From Desulfobulbus sp. (GTDB lineage: Bacteria > Desulfobacterota > Desulfobulbia > Desulfobulbales > Desulfobulbaceae), in contig JAUWAH010000091.1 in the NCBI GenBank assembly GCA_030602145.1, positions 1 through 8,014 on the forward strand: DNA of 8,014 nucleotides. Direction: 5' to 3'. The number at the start of each line of letters is the position of its first letter. The stretch's first letter is position 1. This document shows positions 1-6,755 of this stretch, piece by piece. A program made the position numbers and the translations under genes. The notes beneath the pieces are model-generated. The model was not told where the DNA came from. It made no database searches and was given only the letters and a program-made list of their open reading frames with translations.

Positions 1-29
1 CAGGCACCGGGCCTTTTCCAGGTTCTAAG

Positions 30-34
30 AGGAG
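30..34 (+). promoter_or_regulatory. Ribosome binding site of modA
   Basis: AGGAG within AAGAGGAGA lies 5 nt before the ATG at 40, a strong Shine-Dalgarno that fixes the modA start. Only 39 nt of leader are in the window, so the operon promoter and any molybdate-responsive element (ModE box or Moco riboswitch) would lie off the left edge. Confidence 0.8.
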
Positions 35-39
35 AATAA

Positions 40-801
40 ATGAGACGTAGCATATTGACCCTCTGGTCCGCCCTACTGTTTTCCGCCCACTTACTATGGG
101 GCAATGATTCCGCAGCATCGGTTCAACTCTCCGTGGCAGCCAGCCTGACCGATGCCACCAAGGCGCTATCTGCCGATTTCGGCAAGACCCGCCCTGAAAT
201 CGATATTTTCTTCAATTTCGGCTCCTCTGGGGCATTGGCCAAGCAGATCGAGCAGGGTGCGCCAGTAGATATCTTCATTTCCGCACATCCCAAATGGATG
301 AAGCACCTGGCAGACAAGAACCTGGTAGATACCAGCTCCGAAAGGGTATTCGGGTACAACACCCTGGTGTTTACCGGCGACCCGAAGTTGCAACCCCTCA
401 AGCTGGTCGATACCGTGCAGTTGAAAAGAATAGCCATCGGCATACCGGAGAGCGTACCGGCCGGACAGTACGCCAAACAGGCCCTGACCGCCAGCGGTCT
501 GTGGGATACGCTGGAGCAGGGCAACCGGTTGATGCTCACCCAGGACGTACGCCAGGCCTTGATCTATGCCGATCGCGGCGAGGTCGACGGGGCTTTCGTC
601 TACAAGACCGATGCGCTCCTGGCAAAAAACGCCACGATCCTCTTCAACGTTCCCACCGAACTCCATGACCAGATTACCTACCCGATCGCCCTGACCATGA
701 CCGGCAAGAACAATGGAGAGGCCCGGGCCTTGTTCGAGTATCTAAAGACACCCAAGGCCGACGCCATTATCGCCGGCTTCGGCTTCGAATCGGCCAGGTA
801 G
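40..801 (+). CDS. modA: Molybdate ABC transporter, periplasmic substrate-binding protein ModA
   Basis: This protein binds molybdate (or tungstate) in the periplasm and delivers it to ModB. It has 253 residues, the usual ModA size. Residues 1-26 form a signal peptide: MRR, a hydrophobic stretch, then an Ala/Ser-rich cleavage region. The mature part begins with the family pattern AASLTDA (33-39) and continues through NFGSSGALAKQIEQGAPVD (59-77). By comparison with E. coli ModA, likely oxyanion-contacting positions are S35, S62/S63, A141 (in VPAGQYA), V170 (in QDVRQAL) and Y188 (in FVYKTDA); this is residue matching by eye. The ATG is preceded by a strong AGGAG. It is the first gene of a modABC operon, 23 nt before modB. 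Whether molybdate or tungstate is preferred cannot be told from the sequence. Confidence 0.95.
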   Translation: MRRSILTLWSALLFSAHLLWGNDSAASVQLSVAASLTDATKALSADFGKTRPEIDIFFNFGSSGALAKQIEQGAPVDIFISAHPKWMKHLADKNLVDTSSERVFGYNTLVFTGDPKLQPLKLVDTVQLKRIAIGIPESVPAGQYAKQALTASGLWDTLEQGNRLMLTQDVRQALIYADRGEVDGAFVYKTDALLAKNATILFNVPTELHDQITYPIALTMTGKNNGEARALFEYLKTPKADAIIAGFGFESAR

Positions 802-824
802 CCCAAACGAAACGGGAATCAGCG

Positions 825-1505
825 GTGTTTACGCTCTCTAACGACGATCTGACGGCTATCCGCCTGTCCCTGCAAGTGGCCATGACGGCCACACTGGTGG
901 CGCTGCCGCCCGGCATCGCCGTTGCCTATTTTCTCGCCTTTTCAAAGATGCGGGGTAAAGCGCTGGTGGAAGGGTTGATCAACCTGCCGCTGGTCCTGCC
1001 TCCGGTGGTCGTCGGCTACCTGTTGTTGCTGCTGCTCGGACGCAACGGCTGGCTTGGTGGGGTGCTGGCCGACCTCAACATCCGTGTCATCTTTACCTTG
1101 ACCGGGGCCATCATCGCCTCTTCGGTGGTGGGATTCCCCCTCCTGGTCCGCTCCATCCGCATCGGCATGGAGGGTATCGACCGCCCTTGCATCCAGGCGG
1201 CGCGAACCCTGGGAGCCAGCTGGTGGGACTCGCTCTTCACCATCATCCTGCCGTTGTCCGGGCGAGCGATCCTGGCCGGCATGACCCTGATGTTCGCCCG
1301 CAGCCTGGGAGAGTTCGGCGCCACCATCATCCTGGCCGGCAACATCCCGGGCGTCACCCAGACCATCCCGCTGGCCATCTATGAATACACCAGCACGCCC
1401 GGCGGTGACAGAATGGCCCTGACGCTCTGTCTGGTCTCCATCCTGCTGTCCTTCATCGTGTTGCTGGCAAGCGGCGCGGCCTCCAAATCGCTCGACAGGA
1501 AGTAA
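825..1505 (+). CDS. modB: Molybdate ABC transporter, permease subunit ModB
   Basis: This inner-membrane permease forms the molybdate channel and couples to ModC. It has 226 residues, typical for ModB, with about five hydrophobic segments (roughly 14-38, 50-71, 88-108, 141-158 and 198-216). The cytoplasmic EAA loop that docks on the ATPase is clear: IQAARTLGASWWDSLF (123-138) leading to IILPLSGRA (140-148), with the conserved Gly at 130 and Leu-Pro at 142-143. The family signature FARSLGEFGATIILAGN follows (157-173). The start is a GTG at 825; its N-terminal sequence (MFTLSNDDLTAIRLSLQVA) matches ModB proteins, though the preceding Shine-Dalgarno is weak. It lies 23 nt after modA and 1 nt before modC, so translational coupling in the operon is likely. 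Confidence 0.95.
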   Translation: MFTLSNDDLTAIRLSLQVAMTATLVALPPGIAVAYFLAFSKMRGKALVEGLINLPLVLPPVVVGYLLLLLLGRNGWLGGVLADLNIRVIFTLTGAIIASSVVGFPLLVRSIRIGMEGIDRPCIQAARTLGASWWDSLFTIILPLSGRAILAGMTLMFARSLGEFGATIILAGNIPGVTQTIPLAIYEYTSTPGGDRMALTLCLVSILLSFIVLLASGAASKSLDRK

Positions 1506-1506
1506 C

Positions 1507-2562
1507 ATGCATCTCACTGTTTCGGCCCACAAGATGTTGGGAAATTTCCACTTTGCCGCCGAATTCGACCTCACCGGCAACCGCATCGGCCTGTACGGAC
1601 CATCGGGCAGCGGCAAATCGACCCTGATGCATCTGCTGGCCGGACTCCTCCGACCGGACAGCGGCACCATTCGTCTGGACGAAACCATCCTGTTCGACCG
1701 TATCCGCGGCATCAACCTGCCGCCGGAACAGCGGCGGGTTGGCGTGGTCTTCCAGCACAGCCACCTTTTCCCCCACATGAGCGTGCGTCGCAATCTGCTC
1801 TACGGTTGGCGGCGCACACCCGAAACCGACCGGCACATCGAACCTGAGGCGATCATTGAGGTGCTCCATCTCGGCCACCTGCTCGACCGGGGAGTGAACC
1901 TGCTCTCCGGCGGCGAACGCCAGCGGGTGGCCCTGGGCCGGACCATCTTGACCTGTCCTCGGCTGATCCTGATGGATGAACCGCTCAGCGGCCTGGATGA
2001 GGAGTTGAAGTTTCAGATCATGCCCTACCTGAACACTGTCTTTTCCAGGTTCGAGATTCCGCTCGTGTTCATCAGCCATTCGCTGATGGAGATGCGGCTG
2101 ATGACCGAACAGGTGCTGGTGGTGGATCAGGGCGAGATCAAACAACAGATGGCCACCGAGGAGTTGGCCCTATCAGCCTGGGCAGCACCGGGGCAGGGCT
2201 ATATCAATATTCTCCGCCTGGGCAGGCCGCAACCCCAGGGTGATCTCTGGATCTATCCATGGGGTGATGTCCGGTTGGTGCTCACCGAAAGGGCCGAGGG
2301 CGAAGACAATGTCTTTGAACTCGATGCCAGGGAGATCCTGCTGTTCAAGCGGCATCCCGAGGCAACCAGCGCCCGCAACCTTCTCCCCTGTACGGTGCGC
2401 AAGCTCTTCACCGTCGGCAACCGGGCACGGGTGGAGCTACAGTGCGGCTCGGAGACCCTGATCGTCCAGATCGTTCCCGAATCGATACGGGAGTTGGAAC
2501 TCGCCGAGGGCAGGGAGGTGGTAGCCGCAGTCAAGGCCTCGGCCTTCAGGAGGTTGACCTAG
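1507..2562 (+). CDS. modC: Molybdate ABC transporter, ATP-binding subunit ModC
   Basis: This ATPase powers molybdate import from the cytoplasmic side of ModB. It has 351 residues, normal for ModC. The nucleotide-binding domain is intact: Walker A GPSGSGKST (31-39), Q-loop Q83 in VVFQHSHLFP, signature LSGGERQ (133-139), Walker B LILMDEP (153-159) with catalytic E158, D-loop SGLD (161-164) and switch H191. The C-terminal part (about 285-350, from SARNLLPC to VKASAF) is the Mop/TOBE domain that binds molybdate in this family and can allow feedback inhibition of transport. The ATG follows the modB stop by 1 nt, and an AGGAAG Shine-Dalgarno lies inside the end of modB. It is the last gene of the operon; the next gene is convergent. 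Confidence 0.96.
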   Translation: MHLTVSAHKMLGNFHFAAEFDLTGNRIGLYGPSGSGKSTLMHLLAGLLRPDSGTIRLDETILFDRIRGINLPPEQRRVGVVFQHSHLFPHMSVRRNLLYGWRRTPETDRHIEPEAIIEVLHLGHLLDRGVNLLSGGERQRVALGRTILTCPRLILMDEPLSGLDEELKFQIMPYLNTVFSRFEIPLVFISHSLMEMRLMTEQVLVVDQGEIKQQMATEELALSAWAAPGQGYINILRLGRPQPQGDLWIYPWGDVRLVLTERAEGEDNVFELDAREILLFKRHPEATSARNLLPCTVRKLFTVGNRARVELQCGSETLIVQIVPESIRELELAEGREVVAAVKASAFRRLT

Positions 2563-2684
2563 CCTATACAACGCAACCGTGCCATCGCATCGAGCGGTTT
2601 CGCGTTCTTACTGAATCGGGAGGTACACCAAAAGAATGGACCCATCTGCCATGGCAATCCGCGTCGGCACGAAGGATTGAAAAC

Positions 2685-2723
2685 AAGAAGGGGGAAGAGA
2701 CATGGTGTCTCTTCCCCCTTCTT
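2685..2723. terminator. Perfect 18-bp hairpin between convergent operons (intrinsic terminator)
   Basis: The arms 2685-2702 (AAGAAGGGGGAAGAGACA) and 2706-2723 are exact reverse complements with a 3-nt TGG loop. Read on the - strand, the stem is followed by TTCTTGTTTTC, a fair U-tract, and it starts 19 nt past the stop of the Fe-S subunit gene at 2742. It therefore best serves as terminator of the dehydrogenase operon. On the + strand no T-run follows, so termination of modABC is possible but less certain. The remainder of 2563-2741 holds nothing else I can support. Confidence 0.85.
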
Positions 2724-2741
2724 CAGCTTGGTCTGGAGGGA

Positions 2742-4079
2742 TCAATCGCCCTTCTTTTCCAGCCGGTAGGACTCCGCCAGCAACGAGATGAAATGGGTGA
2801 CCTTCTGGCCGCCGCCGGCCCGGTGGACGTTGTCGAGCAGCTGCATCATGCAGGCCGGGCACCCGGTGGACACGGTGTCGGCTTGGGTGCGGTCGATGTC
2901 CTCGGCCTTTTTCCGCCCGATGGTCGAGGCGGTCTCATAGTGGGACAGCACATAGGAACCGCCGCTGCCGCAGCAGGCGTCCGGAGCCGCCATCTCCTTG
3001 AAGGTGAGCCCCGGGATCGACCGCAGGATTTCACGCGGCTCGGCGGCCACCTTCATCGACTTCTTGAGATGACAGGAATCGTGGTAGGTGACGGTTCGCT
3101 CGATCCGCCCCTTGGGCTGGCGCAGCGTGACCACCCGGGTCAGGAAGGTGGAAATGTCGTAGGTCCGCTCCGCCCAGTACACCGCCTTGGGTCCATACAC
3201 CGGGTCGGCGGCCAGGAGTTCGGGGTAGTCGTGCTGCCAGGCTCCGCCGCAGGAGCCGCAGCCGGTGATCAGGTAGGCGCAGCCGGTGGCCTCGAAGGTG
3301 TCGATGTTGCTGCGGGCCAACTGCCGCACGGTATCGATGTCGCCGTGGACGAGCACCGGTACTCCGCAGCAGTTCTGCGCCTTGGGGATATGGACCTCGA
3401 TCTTGTTTTCGGCCAGCACTTCGATCAGATCCTGGCCGGTTTGCGGATAGAAATAGTTGAGGGAGTCGCCGGTGAAAAAAGCCACTCGCATGGTCGCGCC
3501 TTCCACCTTGATCACCTCATCAACCCGTTCGCGCAGCGGCACGACATGCAGGGGCGGCATCTGCCTGTCGCCATCGAGGCCGATCGGGCTCCCCAGTTTG
3601 GCAAAGGGCGCCCGGGGAGAAATCATCCGGCCCTCCTTGCCGGTCTTGAAGGCCACCCCCTGCAGGGCGGCGCCAACCCGCATTGAGGCATCGAACAGTT
3701 TCGGATGTTTGAGGGTGGAGAAGATCAGCCGTTTCAGCCAGGGCATGCCGTTCTTGCGCACCAGGGCCGCGCGCAGGGCGAGCATGATCCGGTCGAAATT
3801 GACCTTGGTCGGGCAGCTGGTCATGCACGACTTGCAGACCAGGCAGTTGAACAGCATGGCGACAACCTGGGGGTCATCCAAGTCCAGATTACCGTCCAGC
3901 ACCGCCTCGGCCACTGCGATTTTTGAGCGGGTGACCGAGGTTTCCACCCTGTCCGCCCCGTAGACCGGGCACACCGCCATGCAGTTGCCGCATTTCATGC
4001 ATTTGTCCAATTCCTCGCGGACAATCGCCAAATCGTCGTGGTAGGTCTTGCCACCACGGGTCGTCACTGCTGTGGTCAT
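2742..4079 (-). CDS. glcF: Iron-sulfur subunit of a glycolate/D-lactate dehydrogenase (GlcF-like, two 4Fe-4S plus two CCG domains)
   Basis: This is the probable electron-transfer partner of the flavoprotein encoded just upstream. It has 445 residues. Two ferredoxin-type 4Fe-4S motifs lie near the N terminus: C27-x2-C30-x2-C33-x3-C37-P and C79-x2-C82-x2-C85-x3-C89-P. Two cysteine-rich CCG domains follow, like those of GlcF, heterodisulfide reductase HdrD and LutA: the first with C237-C238-G and C274/C277, the second with C336, C369-C370-G and C407/C410. All key cysteines are present, and no signal peptide or membrane segment is seen, so it is probably cytoplasmic or membrane-associated via partners. 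Its ATG follows the upstream stop by 3 nt, and a GGGAGG Shine-Dalgarno lies inside the end of that gene, indicating co-translation. The symbol is a family name; the substrate is set by the partner, and D-lactate is my preferred inference. Confidence 0.88.
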   Translation of the reverse strand: MTTAVTTRGGKTYHDDLAIVREELDKCMKCGNCMAVCPVYGADRVETSVTRSKIAVAEAVLDGNLDLDDPQVVAMLFNCLVCKSCMTSCPTKVNFDRIMLALRAALVRKNGMPWLKRLIFSTLKHPKLFDASMRVGAALQGVAFKTGKEGRMISPRAPFAKLGSPIGLDGDRQMPPLHVVPLRERVDEVIKVEGATMRVAFFTGDSLNYFYPQTGQDLIEVLAENKIEVHIPKAQNCCGVPVLVHGDIDTVRQLARSNIDTFEATGCAYLITGCGSCGGAWQHDYPELLAADPVYGPKAVYWAERTYDISTFLTRVVTLRQPKGRIERTVTYHDSCHLKKSMKVAAEPREILRSIPGLTFKEMAAPDACCGSGGSYVLSHYETASTIGRKKAEDIDRTQADTVSTGCPACMMQLLDNVHRAGGGQKVTHFISLLAESYRLEKKGD

Positions 4080-4082
4080 GAT

Positions 4083-5477
4083 TCAGGCCTCCCTCAGGGG
4101 CACCATCTTGCCCGGGTTGAGGATGTATTCGGGGTCGAGCGATTCCTTGATGCGCCGCATCAGATCCAGCCCGGTTTGCCCCAGTTCGTCGCCCAGATAC
4201 TTCATCTTGGCCATGCCGATGCCGTGCTCGCCCGACAGGGTGCCGCCAAAGCGCAGGGCGGTCTCGAAAATTTCATCCACAGCCTTGTGCACGCGGTTGA
4301 TCTCGTCCTGGTTGCGCTTGTCGCAGAGGATGGTGGGATGGAGATTGCCATCCCCGGCGTGGCCGAAGGTGCCCAGGGTCAGATTGTACTTCTTGCCGAT
4401 GGTCTCGCAGGCCACCAGCATGTCGGTGATCCGCGAACGGGGCACGGTGGCATCCTCCAGGACGACGGTATTGTTGAGGGAGGCCAGGGCAGGCAGGGCA
4501 TTGCGACGGGCGGTCCACAACTGGTCGCGCTCCTGGTCGGTTTCGGCGGTCTTGAGATCGCCGTTGTTGTCCCGGACCACCTGCATCACCGCCTCTGCCT
4601 CGGCCCGGACCACCTCCTCGGCCATGCCGTCGACCTCGATCAGGAGAAGCGCCTCGGCATCCACCGGCAGGCCGATGCGGGCGAACTCCTCAACGGTGCG
4701 AATGGTCATCCGATCCATGATCTCCAGGGTGGCAGGGATGACCTGGGCTTTGATAATGCCGGCCACGGCGTTGCCGGCATCGGCCAGGGTCTTGAAGACG
4801 CCCATCATGGTGCGGCGATACTTGGGCGCCGGAATCAATTTGGCGGTCAACTCGGTGATGATGCCCAGTGTGCCCTCGGAGCCGACGAAGAGGTTGGAAA
4901 AATCGTAGGCGGTGACGTTCTTCACCGTCTTGCCGCCGAAGCGGACTTTCTCGCCACTGGCCAGCACCACCTCCATTCCCATGATATAGTTCTTGGTGAC
5001 CCCGTACTTGAGGCCGCGCAGACCGCCGGAATTCTCGGCCGCCGACCCGCCCATGGTGGCGGTGGCCACGGTGCCGGGATCGGGCGGATAGATCAGGCCG
5101 AAGGGGGCGACGGCGCTGTTGAGGGCGGCGATGACCACGCCGGGCTGGACCACGGCGGTGAGGTTGGCCGGGTCGACATCGACAATCTTGTTCATCTTCT
5201 GGAAGGAGAGGACAATTCCCTTCTTCAGGGGGATGGCGCCGCCGCTCAGGTTGGTGCCGGCGCCGCGCGGATAGATAGCAATCTTATTGCGCCGGGCCAG
5301 ATGGACGATTTCCTGCACCATTTCGGCGCTGGTGGGCAGGACGACTACATCCGGGGTCTGCCTGGGCATGTCGGCGGTGGCATCGTAGCTGTAGGCCACC
5401 AGGTCGACCTTGCCGGTGAGCACATTTTCTTTTCCTGCCAGGGTCTCAAGCTGTTCAATGATGGTTTGATTGACCAT
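4083..5477 (-). CDS. glcD: FAD-linked 2-hydroxyacid dehydrogenase, GlcD/D-lactate dehydrogenase type
   Basis: This flavoprotein oxidises a 2-hydroxyacid, either D-lactate to pyruvate or glycolate to glyoxylate, with electrons leaving through the Fe-S subunit. It has 464 residues, the usual GlcD length. The N-terminal PCMH-type FAD domain shows PRGAGTNLSGGAIP (70-83), PPDPGT (131-136), GGSAAENSGGLRGLKYG (143-159) and VGSEGTLGIITE (198-209). The C-terminal FAD-oxidase domain shows WTARRNALPAL (321-331), FGHAGDGNLHPT (371-382) and SGEHGIG (415-421), with H373, H380 and H418 as likely active-site or metal residues. The ATG at 5477 has a GAGAGGAGA Shine-Dalgarno about 9 nt upstream and gives the standard N terminus. 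The open frame continues to a TTG at 5582, but that would begin inside the operator. The nearby permease and FadR-family regulator favour lactate over glycolate; this is inference from context. Confidence 0.9.
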   Translation of the reverse strand: MVNQTIIEQLETLAGKENVLTGKVDLVAYSYDATADMPRQTPDVVVLPTSAEMVQEIVHLARRNKIAIYPRGAGTNLSGGAIPLKKGIVLSFQKMNKIVDVDPANLTAVVQPGVVIAALNSAVAPFGLIYPPDPGTVATATMGGSAAENSGGLRGLKYGVTKNYIMGMEVVLASGEKVRFGGKTVKNVTAYDFSNLFVGSEGTLGIITELTAKLIPAPKYRRTMMGVFKTLADAGNAVAGIIKAQVIPATLEIMDRMTIRTVEEFARIGLPVDAEALLLIEVDGMAEEVVRAEAEAVMQVVRDNNGDLKTAETDQERDQLWTARRNALPALASLNNTVVLEDATVPRSRITDMLVACETIGKKYNLTLGTFGHAGDGNLHPTILCDKRNQDEINRVHKAVDEIFETALRFGGTLSGEHGIGMAKMKYLGDELGQTGLDLMRRIKESLDPEYILNPGKMVPLREA

Positions 5478-5485
5478 GTCGACTG

Positions 5486-5494
5486 TCTCCTCTC
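5486..5494 (-). promoter_or_regulatory. Ribosome binding site deciding the GlcD-type dehydrogenase start
   Basis: Read on the - strand this is GAGAGGAGA, with AGGAG ending 9 nt before the ATG at 5477. It is the only good Shine-Dalgarno near the gene and argues for this start over upstream alternatives. Confidence 0.75.
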
Positions 5495-5570
5495 GGGCAA
5501 AGGCCCATGCCGGGTTAACCTGCTCCGTCGCATCCGCCTGTAACTGCCTGCGAACCAGACGGTTGTATTG

Positions 5571-5581
5571 TTGTCTTACCA
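5571..5581 (-). promoter_or_regulatory. Predicted FadR/LldR-family operator at the dehydrogenase promoter
   Basis: Read on the - strand the sequence is TGGTAAGACAA, an exact match to the consensus TNGTNNNACNA known for FadR-subfamily GntR regulators (FadR, PdhR, LldR types). It sits directly downstream of the predicted -10 box, where a bound repressor would block transcription start, about 95 nt before the dehydrogenase ATG. The next gene upstream encodes a regulator of this family. Only the core half-sites are symmetric; the flanks are not. The site is seen in the sequence; its function is inferred. Confidence 0.6.
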
Positions 5582-5608
5582 ATTATCAGTTATAAAATGA
5601 TCTGTCAA
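5582..5608 (-). promoter_or_regulatory. Predicted sigma70-type promoter of the dehydrogenase operon
   Basis: On the - strand a consensus -35 TTGACA (5608-5603) is followed after 15 nt by GATAAT (5587-5582). The spacer is short, but the surrounding tract (5582-5620) is the most AT-rich part of this gap. The -10 touches the predicted operator at 5571-5581. A start near 5575 would give a leader of about 95 nt. Confidence 0.5.
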
Positions 5609-5726
5609 ATAAATTTTGCCAAGTCGGAGTCAAGTCAGGTGTGAGGCGGGCGAAGCGACGGGTGAAAACGTGGCGAGGGAACGAGTTGGCGTTCCAAATG
5701 CGGGAGAAAACGGGGCGGGACGGGCC

Positions 5727-6446
5727 TCAGGCTGACTGCCGGGCCACGTAGGCGATGCTGCGCTGTTCGGCGAAGCTGAGGTGATGCATCATCGCCTCGC
5801 GGGCGCCTTCGGCATTCCGGCTGCGGATGGCGGTGACAATGGCACAATGATGGGCATAGAGCAGGTTGTGATCCTCGTGGGTCAGGTAGACCGCACGCCA
5901 CACCCCGCGCTGAAACTCCTTCATGGCATCGAAAATGGACTGCATGAGGTGGAGCCAGACGATGTTGTGGGTGGCACGGGCAATGACGATGTGCAGGTTG
6001 GCATCGAAATCCTCGGAGGGCAGGTGGCCGGCCAGGTTTTTTTCCATGCCCGCCAGGATCTCCTCCATGCGGCGCAGATCCTCGGGCAGGGCCCGTTGGG
6101 CGGCGTAATAGGCGGTCCATGATTCCATGCACTTGCGGACTTCGATCACCTCCAGGGCCCGATCCTGCTGGCTGCGGATCAGGTCGCTGAGCGTATTGCC
6201 CTGGCCGGTGTCGACCAGCGACAGGACCACAGTGCCGCCCCCCTGATAGGACATGACCAATCCTGCCGAGGAGAGCATGTTGAGGGCTTCCCGAACCGAG
6301 GGCCGCGACACGCCGAACATCTCTGCCAGTTCCCGCTCCGGTGGCAATTTTTCGCCCGGGGTGAAATCACCGGCAAGAATCGATTCGCGAATCTGATCGG
6401 CAATCTGGCTGGAAACTTTCTTGGGCTTGATCGGTTTGAATCGCAT
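5727..6446 (-). CDS. GntR-family (FadR subfamily) transcriptional regulator, probable lactate-responsive LldR-like repressor
   Basis: This DNA-binding regulator probably controls the adjacent dehydrogenase genes. With the ATG at 6446 it has 239 residues, normal for the FadR subfamily. The winged helix-turn-helix is clear: VSSQIADQIRESILAGDFTP (11-30), GEKLPPERELAEMFGVSRPS (31-50), then VREALNMLSSAGLV (51-64) and a Gly-rich wing (69-71). The C-terminal all-helical FCD ligand domain spans about 95-232. It carries the likely metal-binding set D148, H152 (in DFDANLH), H200 (in HHCAIVTAI) and H222 (in AMMHHL). The frame is open further upstream to 6695, but that extension is Pro/Arg-rich and unlike the family. 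No good Shine-Dalgarno precedes the ATG. The gene ends 249 nt before the dehydrogenase start and is separated from the permease by a terminator. Lactate as effector is inferred from neighbours; the subfamily also includes glycolate (GlcC) and pyruvate (PdhR) sensors. Confidence 0.9.
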   Translation of the reverse strand: MRFKPIKPKKVSSQIADQIRESILAGDFTPGEKLPPERELAEMFGVSRPSVREALNMLSSAGLVMSYQGGGTVVLSLVDTGQGNTLSDLIRSQQDRALEVIEVRKCMESWTAYYAAQRALPEDLRRMEEILAGMEKNLAGHLPSEDFDANLHIVIARATHNIVWLHLMQSIFDAMKEFQRGVWRAVYLTHEDHNLLYAHHCAIVTAIRSRNAEGAREAMMHHLSFAEQRSIAYVARQSA

Positions 6447-6517
6447 GTCGTATGGGATGAAAAGGATGGTCGTCGGAAAATGTATTCTTTCTACTCCACA
6501 ATCCTTGGAAATGCAAT

Positions 6518-6534
6518 CGGTTGTCAGCAAACCG
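6518..6534. repeat. Short inverted repeat upstream of the regulator gene
   Basis: CGGTT (6518-6522) and AACCG (6530-6534) are perfect inverted arms around a 7-nt spacer, 72 nt before the regulator ATG on the - strand. It could be an operator of an unidentified protein or chance. It does not match TNGTNNNACNA. Confidence 0.3.
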
Positions 6535-6595
6535 CCGGTGAAGGGGATCGGGGCAGACACACCCGATGGGTGCAGATACGAGGGATTCGAGAGAG

Positions 6596-6624
6596 AAAAC
6601 CGGGGACGCGGACGCGCCCCCGGT
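6596..6624 (-). terminator. Intrinsic terminator downstream of the lactate permease gene
   Basis: On the - strand a GC-rich hairpin (arms 6618-6624 and 6599-6605, ACCGGGG/CCCCGGT, extended by a 3-bp inner stem around a GGAC/GTCC loop with one mismatch) runs straight into TTTT (6599-6596). It lies 132 nt past the permease stop. It implies that the permease and the regulator are separate transcription units, or at least that read-through is attenuated. The rest of the 6447-6755 gap contains a second GC-rich inverted repeat (7-bp arms 6638-6644 and 6656-6662) and a short symmetric element at 6518-6534, but no gene. Confidence 0.78.
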
Positions 6625-6755
6625 ACAAGGAGAACCCCGGGCGACCCGATCAGGATCGCCCGAAGCGGTATTCGCCCTCCTCTCCAGGTGGGCACATCAT
6701 CCGCCCGGGGGGAAGCGAACGGATGAAACCTGGAGAAGAGCGACGGAATGGAGCA

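Noticed and set aside
1..39. Possible molybdenum-cofactor riboswitch or ModE operator upstream of modA
   Set aside because: Only 39 nt of leader are present, and apart from the Shine-Dalgarno no matching structure or half-site can be seen.
2442..3686. A 414-codon + strand open frame overlapping the end of modC and antisense to the Fe-S subunit gene
   Set aside because: It runs out of frame through modC and opposite intact cysteine motifs. The composition is Gly/His/Val-rich as expected for an antisense shadow, and the frame passes through the terminator hairpin.
4038..5543. A 501-codon + strand open frame antisense to the GlcD-type dehydrogenase gene
   Set aside because: It is a shadow of high GC at third codon positions of the real gene. 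Its product is low-complexity Gly/His/Asp-rich with no recognisable domain, whereas the - strand frame has full family motifs.
5478..5582. Extension of the dehydrogenase to an upstream TTG at 5582
   Set aside because: The extra 35 residues are not typical of the family, the TTG overlaps the predicted operator, and the ATG at 5477 has a strong Shine-Dalgarno.
5678..5695. Hairpin GGAACG/CGTTCC as terminator of the regulator gene
   Set aside because: It has only a 6-bp stem with a 6-nt loop and no adjacent T-run on the - strand, so it is too weak to call.
6447..6695. Extension of the GntR regulator to a start at 6695
   Set aside because: The extra 83 residues are Pro/Arg-rich, unlike FadR-family N termini, and the extension would run through the permease terminator. 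The ATG at 6446 gives the standard length.
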